Source of the DNA: CAZIGK01 sp964538615
GTDB taxonomy: Bacteria > Pseudomonadota > Alphaproteobacteria > Rickettsiales > RI-342
Reading direction: 5' to 3'
NCBI GenBank assembly: GCA_964538615.1
Contig: CAZIGK010000004.1
Location: 80,212-144,211 of the forward strand
Length of the DNA: 64,000 bases
Numbering within the stretch: position 1 is the first letter of the stretch; each line of letters starts with the position of its first letter. Positions 8,850 through 16,435 of the stretch are shown here, one piece after another. A model generated the notes under the pieces. The model saw nothing but the letters and a program-made list of their open reading frames with translations, was not told the DNA's origin and searched no databases. A program made the translations under genes and the position numbers.

Positions 8850-9914
8850 ATGGCAATGAATGGTGGACGCAACCCATGGGGTGGCAATGGTTCCGGCGGC
8901 GGTCAGCAAGGACCACGCAACACCCCTCCCCGCCCGGATCTGGAAGACTGGCTGCGCAATGCACAGGAAAAAATGCGCCAGAACATGAACGGCTCTGGCG
9001 GCAACAGCCGTCTGATTGCGCTGGCCGCCATTGCCGGGCTGATGTTGTGGGGGTTCAGCGGTATGTATACGGTCGCGCAGGATGAACAGGGCATCGTGCT
9101 TCGCTTCGGCAAATACCATCGCACCACAGGGCCGGGCCTGCATTACCACCTCCCCTCCCCCATTGAGGCCGTCTATCGCCCCAAAGTCACCATCGTGAAT
9201 ACGGAAGAAATCGGCTTCACCAGCCGTGGGCAAGGCTCCGCACGGGATATGATCCCCAAGCCGCAGGAAAGCCTGATGCTCACCGGCGACCGGAATATTG
9301 TGGATATTAAATTCGTCGTGCAATGGCAGATAGATGAGGCGGACAAGTTTCTGTTTAATCTGCGCAACCCATACCTGACCGTACGCAATGCAGCAGAAAG
9401 CGCCATGCGGGAAGTGATTGGCCAAACCCCTCTGGCAGAGGCCAATACACAGGGTCGGGAAAGAATCGCCCAGCAAACCAAAAATCTCCTGCAAGAGATT
9501 ATGGACAGCTACCACTCCGGCATCCGCATCGTCAACCTGAACGTCCAAAGCGTGGAGCCTCCCGCCCGCGTGATCGAGGCTTTCAAAGACGTTCTCTCCG
9601 CCTCACAGGATAAAGAACGCGCCATCAATGAAGCCGAAGCCTACCGTAACGACATTCTACCCAAAGCCCGTGGTCTGGCCGAAAAAGATATTCAGGAAGC
9701 CATTGCCTACCGCGCACAGGTGGTCAATGAAGCGCAGGGCAAATCCGACCGCTTCAATGCCCTGTATAAAGAATATCGCTTAGCACCAGAAGTCACTAAA
9801 ACCCGTCTGTATCTGGACACCATGGAACAGGTCATGCAGGACAGCAGAAAAGTGGTAGTGGATGACGAACTGAAAGGCGTGGTGCCTTTCCTTCCACTGG
9901 ATCGTCTGAAGTAA
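8850..9914 (+). CDS. hflK: FtsH protease modulator HflK
   Basis: HflK is an SPFH/band-7 membrane protein that forms the HflKC complex around the FtsH protease. The 354-aa protein has the Gly/Asn/Pro-rich N-terminus typical of HflK (RNPWGGNGSGGGQQG), a transmembrane helix near residues 50-70, the band-7 domain (VAQDEQGIVLRFGKYHRTTG) and a coiled-coil C-terminus with AEAYRNDILPKARG. hflC follows after 24 bp with a purine-rich ribosome-binding site, so the two are one operon. Confidence 0.95.
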   Translation: MAMNGGRNPWGGNGSGGGQQGPRNTPPRPDLEDWLRNAQEKMRQNMNGSGGNSRLIALAAIAGLMLWGFSGMYTVAQDEQGIVLRFGKYHRTTGPGLHYHLPSPIEAVYRPKVTIVNTEEIGFTSRGQGSARDMIPKPQESLMLTGDRNIVDIKFVVQWQIDEADKFLFNLRNPYLTVRNAAESAMREVIGQTPLAEANTQGRERIAQQTKNLLQEIMDSYHSGIRIVNLNVQSVEPPARVIEAFKDVLSASQDKERAINEAEAYRNDILPKARGLAEKDIQEAIAYRAQVVNEAQGKSDRFNALYKEYRLAPEVTKTRLYLDTMEQVMQDSRKVVVDDELKGVVPFLPLDRLK

Positions 9915-9938
9915 TCATCACGAAAGAGAGATAACCCC

Positions 9939-10946
9939 ATGTCCCCAAAAATCATTCTGTCCCTCATTCTGGGCGGCCTTGCTTTGTTTCTCTTTGTCAG
10001 CAGTGCCTTTCGCGTGCAGCAGGTAGAACAGGCCGTTGTGCTGGAATTCGGTCGCCCCGTTCGCACCATCACAGAACCCGGCCTGCATTTCAAAACCCCC
10101 TTCATCCAGAATGTGGAATATTTTGATAAACGGCTACTGGAACATGATCTGGACAAAAAACAAGTTATCATGGGGGATCAGGAATGGCTGATTGTCGATG
10201 CCTTCGTGCGCTACCGCATCACCGATCCGCTGAAATACCTCAATGTCACCCAAAACAACGAGGCACGCCTGCAAAACCTGCTGGATTCTATTGTAGATGC
10301 CAGCCTGCGGCAGGTATTGGGTAGTGTCACCATGGATAAAATCATCTCCAAAGACCGCTCTACCCTAATGAAAAAAATCACCACCATCGTCAACAGCAAA
10401 ACCAGTGGCAAACCGCTACCTAAAAATTTCACCCTCTCGGATGTGATTGAACCCACCCCCAATAGTGCGGCAGCCAGCGCAGAGGAAGTGGATGAAATGG
10501 TGAAGGAAGAACTGGAACGGCAACTGGCCAAAGACCTGAAAGGCGGCTTTGGCGTAGAAGTGGTGGATGTGCGCATCATGCGTGCCGACCTGCCGGAGGA
10601 AAACTCCGAGGCCGTCTACCGCCGCATGCAAACGGAACGCCTGCGCGAAGCGAAAGAGCTACGCGCCGAAGGGGAAGAGGAAGCTCAGAAAATCCGCGCC
10701 ATTGCAGACAATGAACGCACCGTCCTTCTCTCACAAGCCAAACGTAAAGCACTGGCTATCCGCGGGGAAGGCGATGCGGAAGCGACACGCATTTCAGCGG
10801 AAGCCTATGGCCGTGACCCTGCCTTCTATCAGTTTTACCGCTCACTGGAAGCCTACCGCAACAGCATGGGCGGCGAGGACACCACCATTGTCCTGTCACC
10901 GGAAAGCGAGTTTCTGCGCACCTTCGGCAACAACCCTTCTCGCTAG
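9939..10946 (+). CDS. hflC: FtsH protease modulator HflC
   Basis: This is the partner of HflK. The 335-aa protein has an N-terminal membrane anchor (IILSLILGGLALFLFVSSAF), a band-7 domain (QQVEQAVVLEFGRPVRTITE) and the characteristic C-terminal motif YGRDPAFYQFYRSLEAYRNS. An insertion around residues 150-185 (SKTSGKPLPKNFTLSDVIEP) is longer than in enterobacterial HflC. A GC-rich hairpin follows the stop codon. Confidence 0.95.
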   Translation: MSPKIILSLILGGLALFLFVSSAFRVQQVEQAVVLEFGRPVRTITEPGLHFKTPFIQNVEYFDKRLLEHDLDKKQVIMGDQEWLIVDAFVRYRITDPLKYLNVTQNNEARLQNLLDSIVDASLRQVLGSVTMDKIISKDRSTLMKKITTIVNSKTSGKPLPKNFTLSDVIEPTPNSAAASAEEVDEMVKEELERQLAKDLKGGFGVEVVDVRIMRADLPEENSEAVYRRMQTERLREAKELRAEGEEEAQKIRAIADNERTVLLSQAKRKALAIRGEGDAEATRISAEAYGRDPAFYQFYRSLEAYRNSMGGEDTTIVLSPESEFLRTFGNNPSR

Positions 10947-10958
10947 CACTCGCTAAAG

Positions 10959-10986
10959 ACGGCGGCCTCCTTGCCGCCGTTCTTGT
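10959..10986 (+). terminator. Hairpin after hflC
   Basis: A perfect 8-bp stem ACGGCGGC/GCCGCCGT with loop CTCCTT is followed by TCTTGT. It is a plausible terminator of hflKC. The core CGGCctccttGCCG reappears near 63710 in a different flank. Confidence 0.5.
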
Positions 10987-10987
10987 C

Positions 10988-11060
10988 CCTCGCGTTGGCA
11001 ATACTCCCCGTCATGCCTGCGCAGGCAGGCATCCACGGGAAAACTTTCCTTTGGCTCCGC
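10988..11060. repeat. Dispersed palindromic repeat, copy 1
   Basis: The sequence around GTCATGCCTGCGCAGG CAGGCATCCACG contains the palindrome ATGCCTGC-GCAG-GCAGGCAT. The same block, with flanks reading GTTGGCAAT.CTCCCC before and TTGGCTCCGCTCGGT after, occurs twice in tandem at 47244-47570. It is a REP-like intergenic repeat of this genome. Confidence 0.6.
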
Positions 11061-11089
11061 TCGGTTTCCTAACCTCGCTGCGCGCCGGG

Positions 11090-11398
11090 ACTAGGGGCGT
11101 AGAAACCGTAGGCTCATGCTTCATCCGAAACATTCTCCCGTTGATTTTCCGCACCTTACAGCCTAACGTCGTGGTTGGAATGGCCATCGCCATTCTGGGG
11201 CGTAGAAACCCCTGCAATCAACGGCTGGCACAGCCGACATTGTGTCTCCCTTGCCTATGGCTGGGGAGATGATGGCGTATGTCCAAGCACTCCTCTTTGG
11301 GGGGAGCCAAAGGCTATCATGACCGATTGATTGCGGTTTTCTAACTCCCCGGCCACCAGCATGTTGTTGGTGGCTATACCGCAAGCAAGGGAGTATTC
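11090..11398 (+). ncRNA. Structured leader resembling phage Ash/C4-type regions
   Basis: This stretch carries the repeated phrase GGGGCGTAGAAACC (near 11093 and 11197) and a hairpin GCCACCAGCATG-TTGTTGGTGGC shortly before the ATG at 11399. One frame reads FSNSPATSMLLVAIPQARE and another LGGAKGYHDRLIAVF, both recalling phrases I associate with Phage_ASH family proteins of P4-like phages. No single frame is intact, so the conservation may act at the RNA level, as in C4-type antisense immunity RNAs. The assignment rests on recalled similarity and needs an Rfam/Pfam search. Confidence 0.35.
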
Positions 11399-11677
11399 AT
11401 GCTGTTCTTTCGCAAAAAACCAAAGCCACCACTGGAGCAGGCTATCGCCATGTCCTGCGACGCATTAGAAATCGCCTATAAATATAACCGCGACCGCAAA
11501 CACATACCAACCGAGGAAGAACTAAAACTCCTCGACCAACTGCGCGAAACTTTCCTGCGCAACTATGGCGCGGCAGCAATCATCGCCCGCCACATGCACC
11601 AACGCTTCAACGGCGAACCCGAAGGCCTCAAAAAATTCACAGACCCAAACGTCTTCGACTATCACTATCCGCCATAA
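11399..11677 (+). CDS. Small hypothetical protein, 92 aa
   Basis: The product starts MLFFRKKPKPPLEQAIAMS and is a basic, helical, cytoplasmic protein that I do not recognise. A ribosome-binding site (AAGGGAG) lies 5 bp before the ATG, inside the Ash-like leader. The leader and the isolated position next to tRNA-Gly suggest a prophage or satellite remnant. Confidence 0.6.
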   Translation: MLFFRKKPKPPLEQAIAMSCDALEIAYKYNRDRKHIPTEEELKLLDQLRETFLRNYGAAAIIARHMHQRFNGEPEGLKKFTDPNVFDYHYPP

Positions 11678-11790
11678 CTCGAAAGTGACGCAACGCACGG
11701 GTTCCTTACCAGTAATCCTTGCCGGTGGAGGAAATTGCGACAAAATTAGCGCGCTATGTTTTTAGGAAGTTTTGAGAAAAAACACCAAAA

Positions 11791-11864
11791 TGGAGCGGGT
11801 GAAGGGAATCGAACCCTCGCCTAAAGCTTGGGAAGCTTTCGTTCTACCATTGAACTACACCCGC
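11791..11864 (-). tRNA. tRNA-Gly (CCC)
   Basis: On the minus strand the acceptor GCGGGTG pairs with CACCCGC, and the encoded CCA end is preceded by discriminator T. The D-arm TAGTTCAATGGTAGAAC and the T-arm GGGTTCGATTCCC are standard. The anticodon stem AAAGC/GCTTT closes the loop TTCCCAA, giving CCC for glycine. Confidence 0.96.
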
Positions 11865-12065
11865 GTGCCAAACTATTGCCAGACAATAGCTTTCAGAACC
11901 CGCCATACCAAACAGCCCTAAAGCCTGTGGGCAAAGCCCTTTATCTCTGCGCTACTCACGCGCTCCTGTCAAGTGATGAATCATTACCACGCAAAAACCT
12001 GCCAAACCTCTAAAATCATGCTACACAATACCGCCCAGCTTTCACTCCATCTGCACCGCAATCCC

Positions 12066-13124
12066 ATGTCCACCCCATCCCCTAGCCCGGAAAAACACAA
12101 ACAACAGCTCATCGCGTCAGCCAAAGCACTGGGGTTTGATGCCATTGGCTTCGCCAAACCAGAGCTTGCCCCCCACCATTTCGCCAACCTGCCAGCCTTC
12201 ACCGCTGCCCACTTCCATGGGGATATGCACTGGCTTGAAGACCGTCAGGATCAACGCGCCAATCCTAAAACCCTCTGGCCAGAGGTACAAACCGTCCTCA
12301 TGCTCGGCATGAACTACGCCCCGCCAGATAACCCCCTCCATCGACTGCAACATACAGGCTATGGCGTCATTTCCTGCTATGCGGAAGGCAAAGACTACCA
12401 CGATGTACTGAAAGGCCGCCTGAAACAACTGGCTGGCCAAGTGGTGAAATTAGGTGGAGATGTCAAAGTCTTCGTAGATACCGCCCCCGTCATGGAAAAA
12501 CCCCTCGCCGCATCCGCAGGCCTCGGCTGGCAGGGCAAACATACCTGCATCGTCAGCCGGGAGTTTGGAAGCTGGCTCTTCCTCGGCGCCCTCTATACCA
12601 CCCTCGCCCTCCCACCAGATCAAACGGAAGAACCTGCCCCCTTCCAACATTGCGGCTCCTGCACCGCCTGCATAGATATCTGCCCGACAGGAGCCATCGT
12701 TGCTCCCGGCCAGCTCGATGCCCGCAAATGCATCGCCTATCTCACCATCGAGCATGAAGGCGATATTCCAGAGGAATATCACGCCGCCATTGGCAACCGC
12801 ATTTTCGGCTGCGATGATTGTCTGGCCGCCTGCCCATGGAACAAATATGCCAAGGAAAGCCAGCACATGGCCTTCGCTAAAAACCGCATTCAGGAAAATC
12901 TGCAAAAACTCTACCCCAATGGCCTCCCCCATAGCGACAACACCACACCCCCCACCTCCCCGCAAGCAGAAGCCCTGGGCCTTCTACCTCTTTCCTTCCT
13001 CCTCACCCTGAATGAACCCACCTTCCGCCAGCTCTTCGCTGGCACCCCCATCAAACGCACCGGCTACCACCGCTTCATGCGCAATGTTCGTATTGCTTGG
13101 CAAAACAGTCTTGAATCGTCATAA
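12066..13124 (+). CDS. queG: Epoxyqueuosine reductase QueG
   Basis: QueG performs the last step of queuosine synthesis in tRNA, reducing epoxyqueuosine with cobalamin and two 4Fe-4S clusters. The ferredoxin-like clusters CGSCTACIDICPTGA and CDDCLAACPWN are both complete, and VDTAPVMEKPLAA carries the conserved catalytic Asp region. The start was set at the ATG of MSTPSPSPEKHKQQL. An ATG at 11973 would add 31 residues of unlikely sequence next to the tRNA. The product is 352 aa, normal for the family. Confidence 0.95.
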   Translation: MSTPSPSPEKHKQQLIASAKALGFDAIGFAKPELAPHHFANLPAFTAAHFHGDMHWLEDRQDQRANPKTLWPEVQTVLMLGMNYAPPDNPLHRLQHTGYGVISCYAEGKDYHDVLKGRLKQLAGQVVKLGGDVKVFVDTAPVMEKPLAASAGLGWQGKHTCIVSREFGSWLFLGALYTTLALPPDQTEEPAPFQHCGSCTACIDICPTGAIVAPGQLDARKCIAYLTIEHEGDIPEEYHAAIGNRIFGCDDCLAACPWNKYAKESQHMAFAKNRIQENLQKLYPNGLPHSDNTTPPTSPQAEALGLLPLSFLLTLNEPTFRQLFAGTPIKRTGYHRFMRNVRIAWQNSLESS

Positions 13125-13193
13125 ACTCGCAACATTTCAGTTGTAACGTATCAGTATGAGTTTTTGTTCTCACGTTAAACAAGGCATCGTTCT

Positions 13194-14516
13194 ATGGCTC
13201 TCTCAAGCGATCAACACAATTTTTTACAAGCTAAGCCCCGTGAGGAACTTCAGGCAATAGCTGCCGCCTACGCTGCTTTTGAAAGTAAATTAGGCGGCTC
13301 CCGATTCAATGACCGCCAAACGGCCTATTTTCGTGGGGGCGACGAACGTTATGATTTAGCGGACGATTTTCGTGCCCATGTTTCCTGTTTACGTAATACA
13401 CTAATTGAGCTTGGACTGGTGGAAAAGACCATAGGATTCCCCAGTCCTGAAAGTAACGGTTCATCAGAACTGGTTCATGTGCCAACAGATTTGGGACTAG
13501 CCATTAACCAATATAAAGAAACGATACTATCAGAGGTAAGAGAACTGCTATCCCTGAAACCTGTCGCACCCGCCCCCGCCGCGTCCCAAGCTGTGGCTGC
13601 TCCACAACCCGTCGCACCCGCCCTCCAACCTGCGCCACCCCCACAACCCACTCCCCAAGCTGTGGCTGCTCCACAACCCGTTGCACCCGCCCTCCAACCT
13701 GCGCCAACACCAGCCCCAGCCGCGTCCCAAGCTGTGGCTGCTCCACAACCCGTTGCACCCGCCACCCAACCTGAGCCAACACCAGCCCCAGCCGCGTCCC
13801 AAGCTGTGGCTACTCCACAACCCGTTGCACCCGCCCTCCAACCTGCGCCACCCCCACAACCCACCCCCCCTCAAAAATCACCGCTTACATGGCTGCCCCC
13901 TATACGCGGGTGGAATCTGAGAGGGGATCGCGTGCATTTACCCGCCACATCCCAATCAGATGCCTCAGAGAAAGTGAAGGCACTTCAGGACAATGGCATT
14001 GATGCTCAAGTCTCAGACAGAACCATATCTGGAAGAAGAGAATTTCTGGTAACCATCCCATCATCTAGCCTAGATGCACTGCAACAAAAGGCGGATATGC
14101 CAAATCAGCCTCCTCTCAGTCAGGCATTAAATACTTTAGGGGCTTTTGCTCAGCATTGGCAAAAAACACACTACCATTTTCAGGATGCCCCTCAAGGTCA
14201 AGACTATCTAAAACTGCCTGCATCACGTATGAATGAACGTCAGTTCCAAAGTGTTACGGAAGCTCTTGGCCTTTTGGGTGTTACAAACTATACTGTTGAA
14301 TCGGGCTCAAAAGCATTCCGCATTCCCGAATCACATGAAGCATACAATCAAATATGTGACTTGATTACGAAAACGACGAGGCAAGAAATCCCGCAAGAAA
14401 GACCTCGTGCCGCCCAGCCACAGCAACAGCCCGTAGCCACTGTGCCAAGAGCTGGTCTATTCGGTAATATTGCCGCGGCATTAGGATGGGGACAAAATCA
14501 AGGCAACCAACGCTAA
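13194..14516 (+). CDS. Hypothetical protein with Pro/Ala tandem repeats
   Basis: The 440-aa protein has a soluble N-terminal domain (about 1-120, QAKPREELQAIAAAYAAFES), four tandem Pro/Ala/Gln/Val repeats (about 132-225; core QAVAAPQPVAPALQP) and a C-terminal part. Residues 235-310 have the look of a small alpha/beta domain (SQSDASEKVKALQDNGIDAQ), and the region around 320-400 may hold a related one. It has no signal peptide and no recognised family. The repeats probably form an extended linker. The start at 13194 follows a weak ribosome-binding site. Confidence 0.65.
   Translation: MALSSDQHNFLQAKPREELQAIAAAYAAFESKLGGSRFNDRQTAYFRGGDERYDLADDFRAHVSCLRNTLIELGLVEKTIGFPSPESNGSSELVHVPTDLGLAINQYKETILSEVRELLSLKPVAPAPAASQAVAAPQPVAPALQPAPPPQPTPQAVAAPQPVAPALQPAPTPAPAASQAVAAPQPVAPATQPEPTPAPAASQAVATPQPVAPALQPAPPPQPTPPQKSPLTWLPPIRGWNLRGDRVHLPATSQSDASEKVKALQDNGIDAQVSDRTISGRREFLVTIPSSSLDALQQKADMPNQPPLSQALNTLGAFAQHWQKTHYHFQDAPQGQDYLKLPASRMNERQFQSVTEALGLLGVTNYTVESGSKAFRIPESHEAYNQICDLITKTTRQEIPQERPRAAQPQQQPVATVPRAGLFGNIAAALGWGQNQGNQR
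13587..13868 (+). repeat. Tandem repeats of 69-72 bp inside a gene
   Basis: Four in-frame units begin with CAAGCTGTGGCT at 13587, 13656, 13728 and 13800, with spacings of 69, 72 and 72 bp. All spacings are multiples of three, so copy number can vary without a frameshift. Confidence 0.85.
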
Positions 14517-14603
14517 TATTGCTACTCATCAGTAATCTTTCATTCATTGGGCACATGTATGGTATGTGGCAATACAATCATTAACACCCCAAACACCCCA
14601 TAA

Positions 14604-14921
14604 ATGAATAGCAATATCAGTAAACTCATCGCATCTCGCACCGCGTCTCTACGTCTGGTCACCTACACCGATGAAGAAGAACGCCCATACTACAGCTACT
14701 ACCTCATCACGTCAGACAAAGCCTCCGCCTTTGAAGCGTGCGTGGAAAACTCAATGCAAGACATAGAAGACATCGCCCTGCTCATCTACTCTGGAGAAGG
14801 AGAGCCTCCCGAAGGAATGACCGAACATATCCTGCAACATATCGTTAAACCAGAGTATATGGCGGATGCACTAGCCAGCATTCCGGGCAAAAGGGTTGAA
14901 GAAACCCAAGAAGACGATTAG
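14604..14921 (+). CDS. Small hypothetical protein, 105 aa
   Basis: The protein starts MNSNISKLIASRTASLRLV and is acidic and soluble, with an alternating strand-helix pattern (YSYYLITSDKASAFEACVEN). I do not recognise a family. It lies between the Pro/Ala-repeat gene and grxC in the same direction, and the 37-bp gap to grxC allows cotranscription. Confidence 0.6.
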   Translation: MNSNISKLIASRTASLRLVTYTDEEERPYYSYYLITSDKASAFEACVENSMQDIEDIALLIYSGEGEPPEGMTEHILQHIVKPEYMADALASIPGKRVEETQEDD

Positions 14922-14958
14922 TCTTTTGCAGCTTTCCCTCCAGTAATCAGGTCGTATC

Positions 14959-15213
14959 ATGCCCAACATCACCCTCTACACCACCCCTGTCTGCCCTTAC
15001 TGCACCCGTGCAAAAGATCTGCTTAAACGCAAAGGGCAAAGCTGGACAGAGGTGGATGTCTCAGACCCCACCGAGCGGGAAAAAATGATTATCAAGGCCA
15101 AAGGTCGCCGCACCGTTCCGCAAATCTTCATCGGGGATATACATGTCGGTGGCTTCGATGACCTCGCCGCTCTCGATCGTCAGGGCGAGCTGGATAAACT
15201 CCTCGCATCATAG
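14959..15213 (+). CDS. grxC: Glutaredoxin 3
   Basis: This is a dithiol glutaredoxin, reducing disulfides with glutathione in the cytoplasm. The 84-aa protein has the active site CPYC (C12 and C15) and the glutathione-binding elements RRTVPQIFI (with the cis-Pro) and GGFDDLAALDRQGEL. The length is standard for GrxC. Confidence 0.95.
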   Translation: MPNITLYTTPVCPYCTRAKDLLKRKGQSWTEVDVSDPTEREKMIIKAKGRRTVPQIFIGDIHVGGFDDLAALDRQGELDKLLAS

Positions 15214-15314
15214 CACCAGAAACAAAACACGCTTCTCTCGCAGCTCCCGGTCAGATTTTCCATATAATCGCCTCACACCATGCTGCTATGCAACATTGTA
15301 TTTCAATGTTTTAC

Positions 15315-15363
15315 TTGATGTTGCACATAAACTGCGTGTATAGTCATCCACAGCTTTTCCACA
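15315..15363 (+). promoter_or_regulatory. maf promoter with DnaA-box-like sites
   Basis: A possible sigma70 promoter is TTGATG (15315-15320), 18 bp, TATAGT (15339-15344). Two 9-mers follow at once: TCATCCACA (15344-15352) and TTTTCCACA (15355-15363). The second fits the DnaA consensus TTWTNCACA and the first misses one base. DnaA control is possible but unproven. Confidence 0.35.
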
Positions 15364-15387
15364 GGGGGCTATGGGGAGTATTATCAC

Positions 15388-16068
15388 ATGACCAACCAGA
15401 CGCCATTACCTGCCAACACCGCGCTTTACAGCGCCAATTGTCCACTCATTCTGGCCTCCGGCTCCAAAGCCAGACAAGAATTACTGAAAACGGCAGGCTT
15501 GCATTTTACCACCGTGAAACCAGGCTGCGATGAAGAAGCGTTAAAAATTCCTCTCGCCAACCTACCCGTTGAAGAACAGGTGCTGGCCATGGCACGTGCC
15601 AAAGCCAAGTCTGTTTCGTCCCGCTACCCAGACGCTATCATCATCGCTGCAGATCAAATGTGCGTGGTAGATCATACCATTCTTCCCAAACCGTTAAGCT
15701 TGCCGGAAGCCAAACATCAATTAGCGACACTATCGGGCAAAATGCACGCACAGCATACAGGTGTCTGTATTTTTCAGGGCAACCAACTAAAATGGGAATA
15801 CCACGAAGCCGCCTTCCTCACCATGCGACTGCTAGGGGAAAGTGAGATTGATGCCTATCTGGAACATGACAAACCTCTCGGCGCCTGTGGCGGCTATTAC
15901 TATGAAAAAACCGGCAAACAGCTTTTCAGCCATCTGGAAGGGACGGAGGCCACTATTCTTGGCCTTCCCATCCTCCCCCTGCTCAACCGCATGCATGAAC
16001 TGCAACTTATCAGTCATCACCGCAGCCTTTCCCAACGCCAAATGACAACGCATAGCATGCAAGCCTAG
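15388..16068 (+). CDS. maf: Maf-like nucleotide pyrophosphatase
   Basis: Maf proteins hydrolyse non-canonical or modified nucleoside triphosphates. The 226-aa protein shows the N-terminal substrate loop LILASGSKARQELLKTAGL, the conserved AADQ with the catalytic Asp and the C-terminal ILGLPILPLLNRM. The usual GAYxIxGxG stretch is altered to GACGGYYYEKTGKQ. Which substrate class it uses is unclear. Confidence 0.85.
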   Translation: MTNQTPLPANTALYSANCPLILASGSKARQELLKTAGLHFTTVKPGCDEEALKIPLANLPVEEQVLAMARAKAKSVSSRYPDAIIIAADQMCVVDHTILPKPLSLPEAKHQLATLSGKMHAQHTGVCIFQGNQLKWEYHEAAFLTMRLLGESEIDAYLEHDKPLGACGGYYYEKTGKQLFSHLEGTEATILGLPILPLLNRMHELQLISHHRSLSQRQMTTHSMQA

Positions 16069-16435
16069 GAGGTAACCTCTCCCTAGCCGGCATCCCCCTT
16101 TCATAGGGAGTGTGGTGAACCATCAGGCTGGGAAAACCGGCAGTGCCAGCATAATGAAACCCACATGAATGCAGCAACAACCCAAGCGGCATGTTGCATT
16201 GCATGTGGTCAGTCCCTCTCTTCTGAGGCATCGTATGCGCAACAATCTGCCGTCATCGGCCTACTTGTTGTCTCAAAAACTATTTCTCCCTTTACAGTAA
16301 AGTTAAAATCCGTTAACCGTAGTTGAAAATGCTCAAAAATTAAACAGGGTGTCTTCCTATGGTATCTCCGTCTCCACTCAGCAGACGGCCTCAATGCGTG
16401 CGTATTCTGTCTATGCTGCAAGAAAGTGCCGCTCA

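Noticed and set aside
13475..13864. Minus-strand ORFs rich in Gly/Ala/Trp opposite the Pro/Ala repeats
   Set aside because: They are shadows of the GC-biased tandem repeat of the plus-strand gene.
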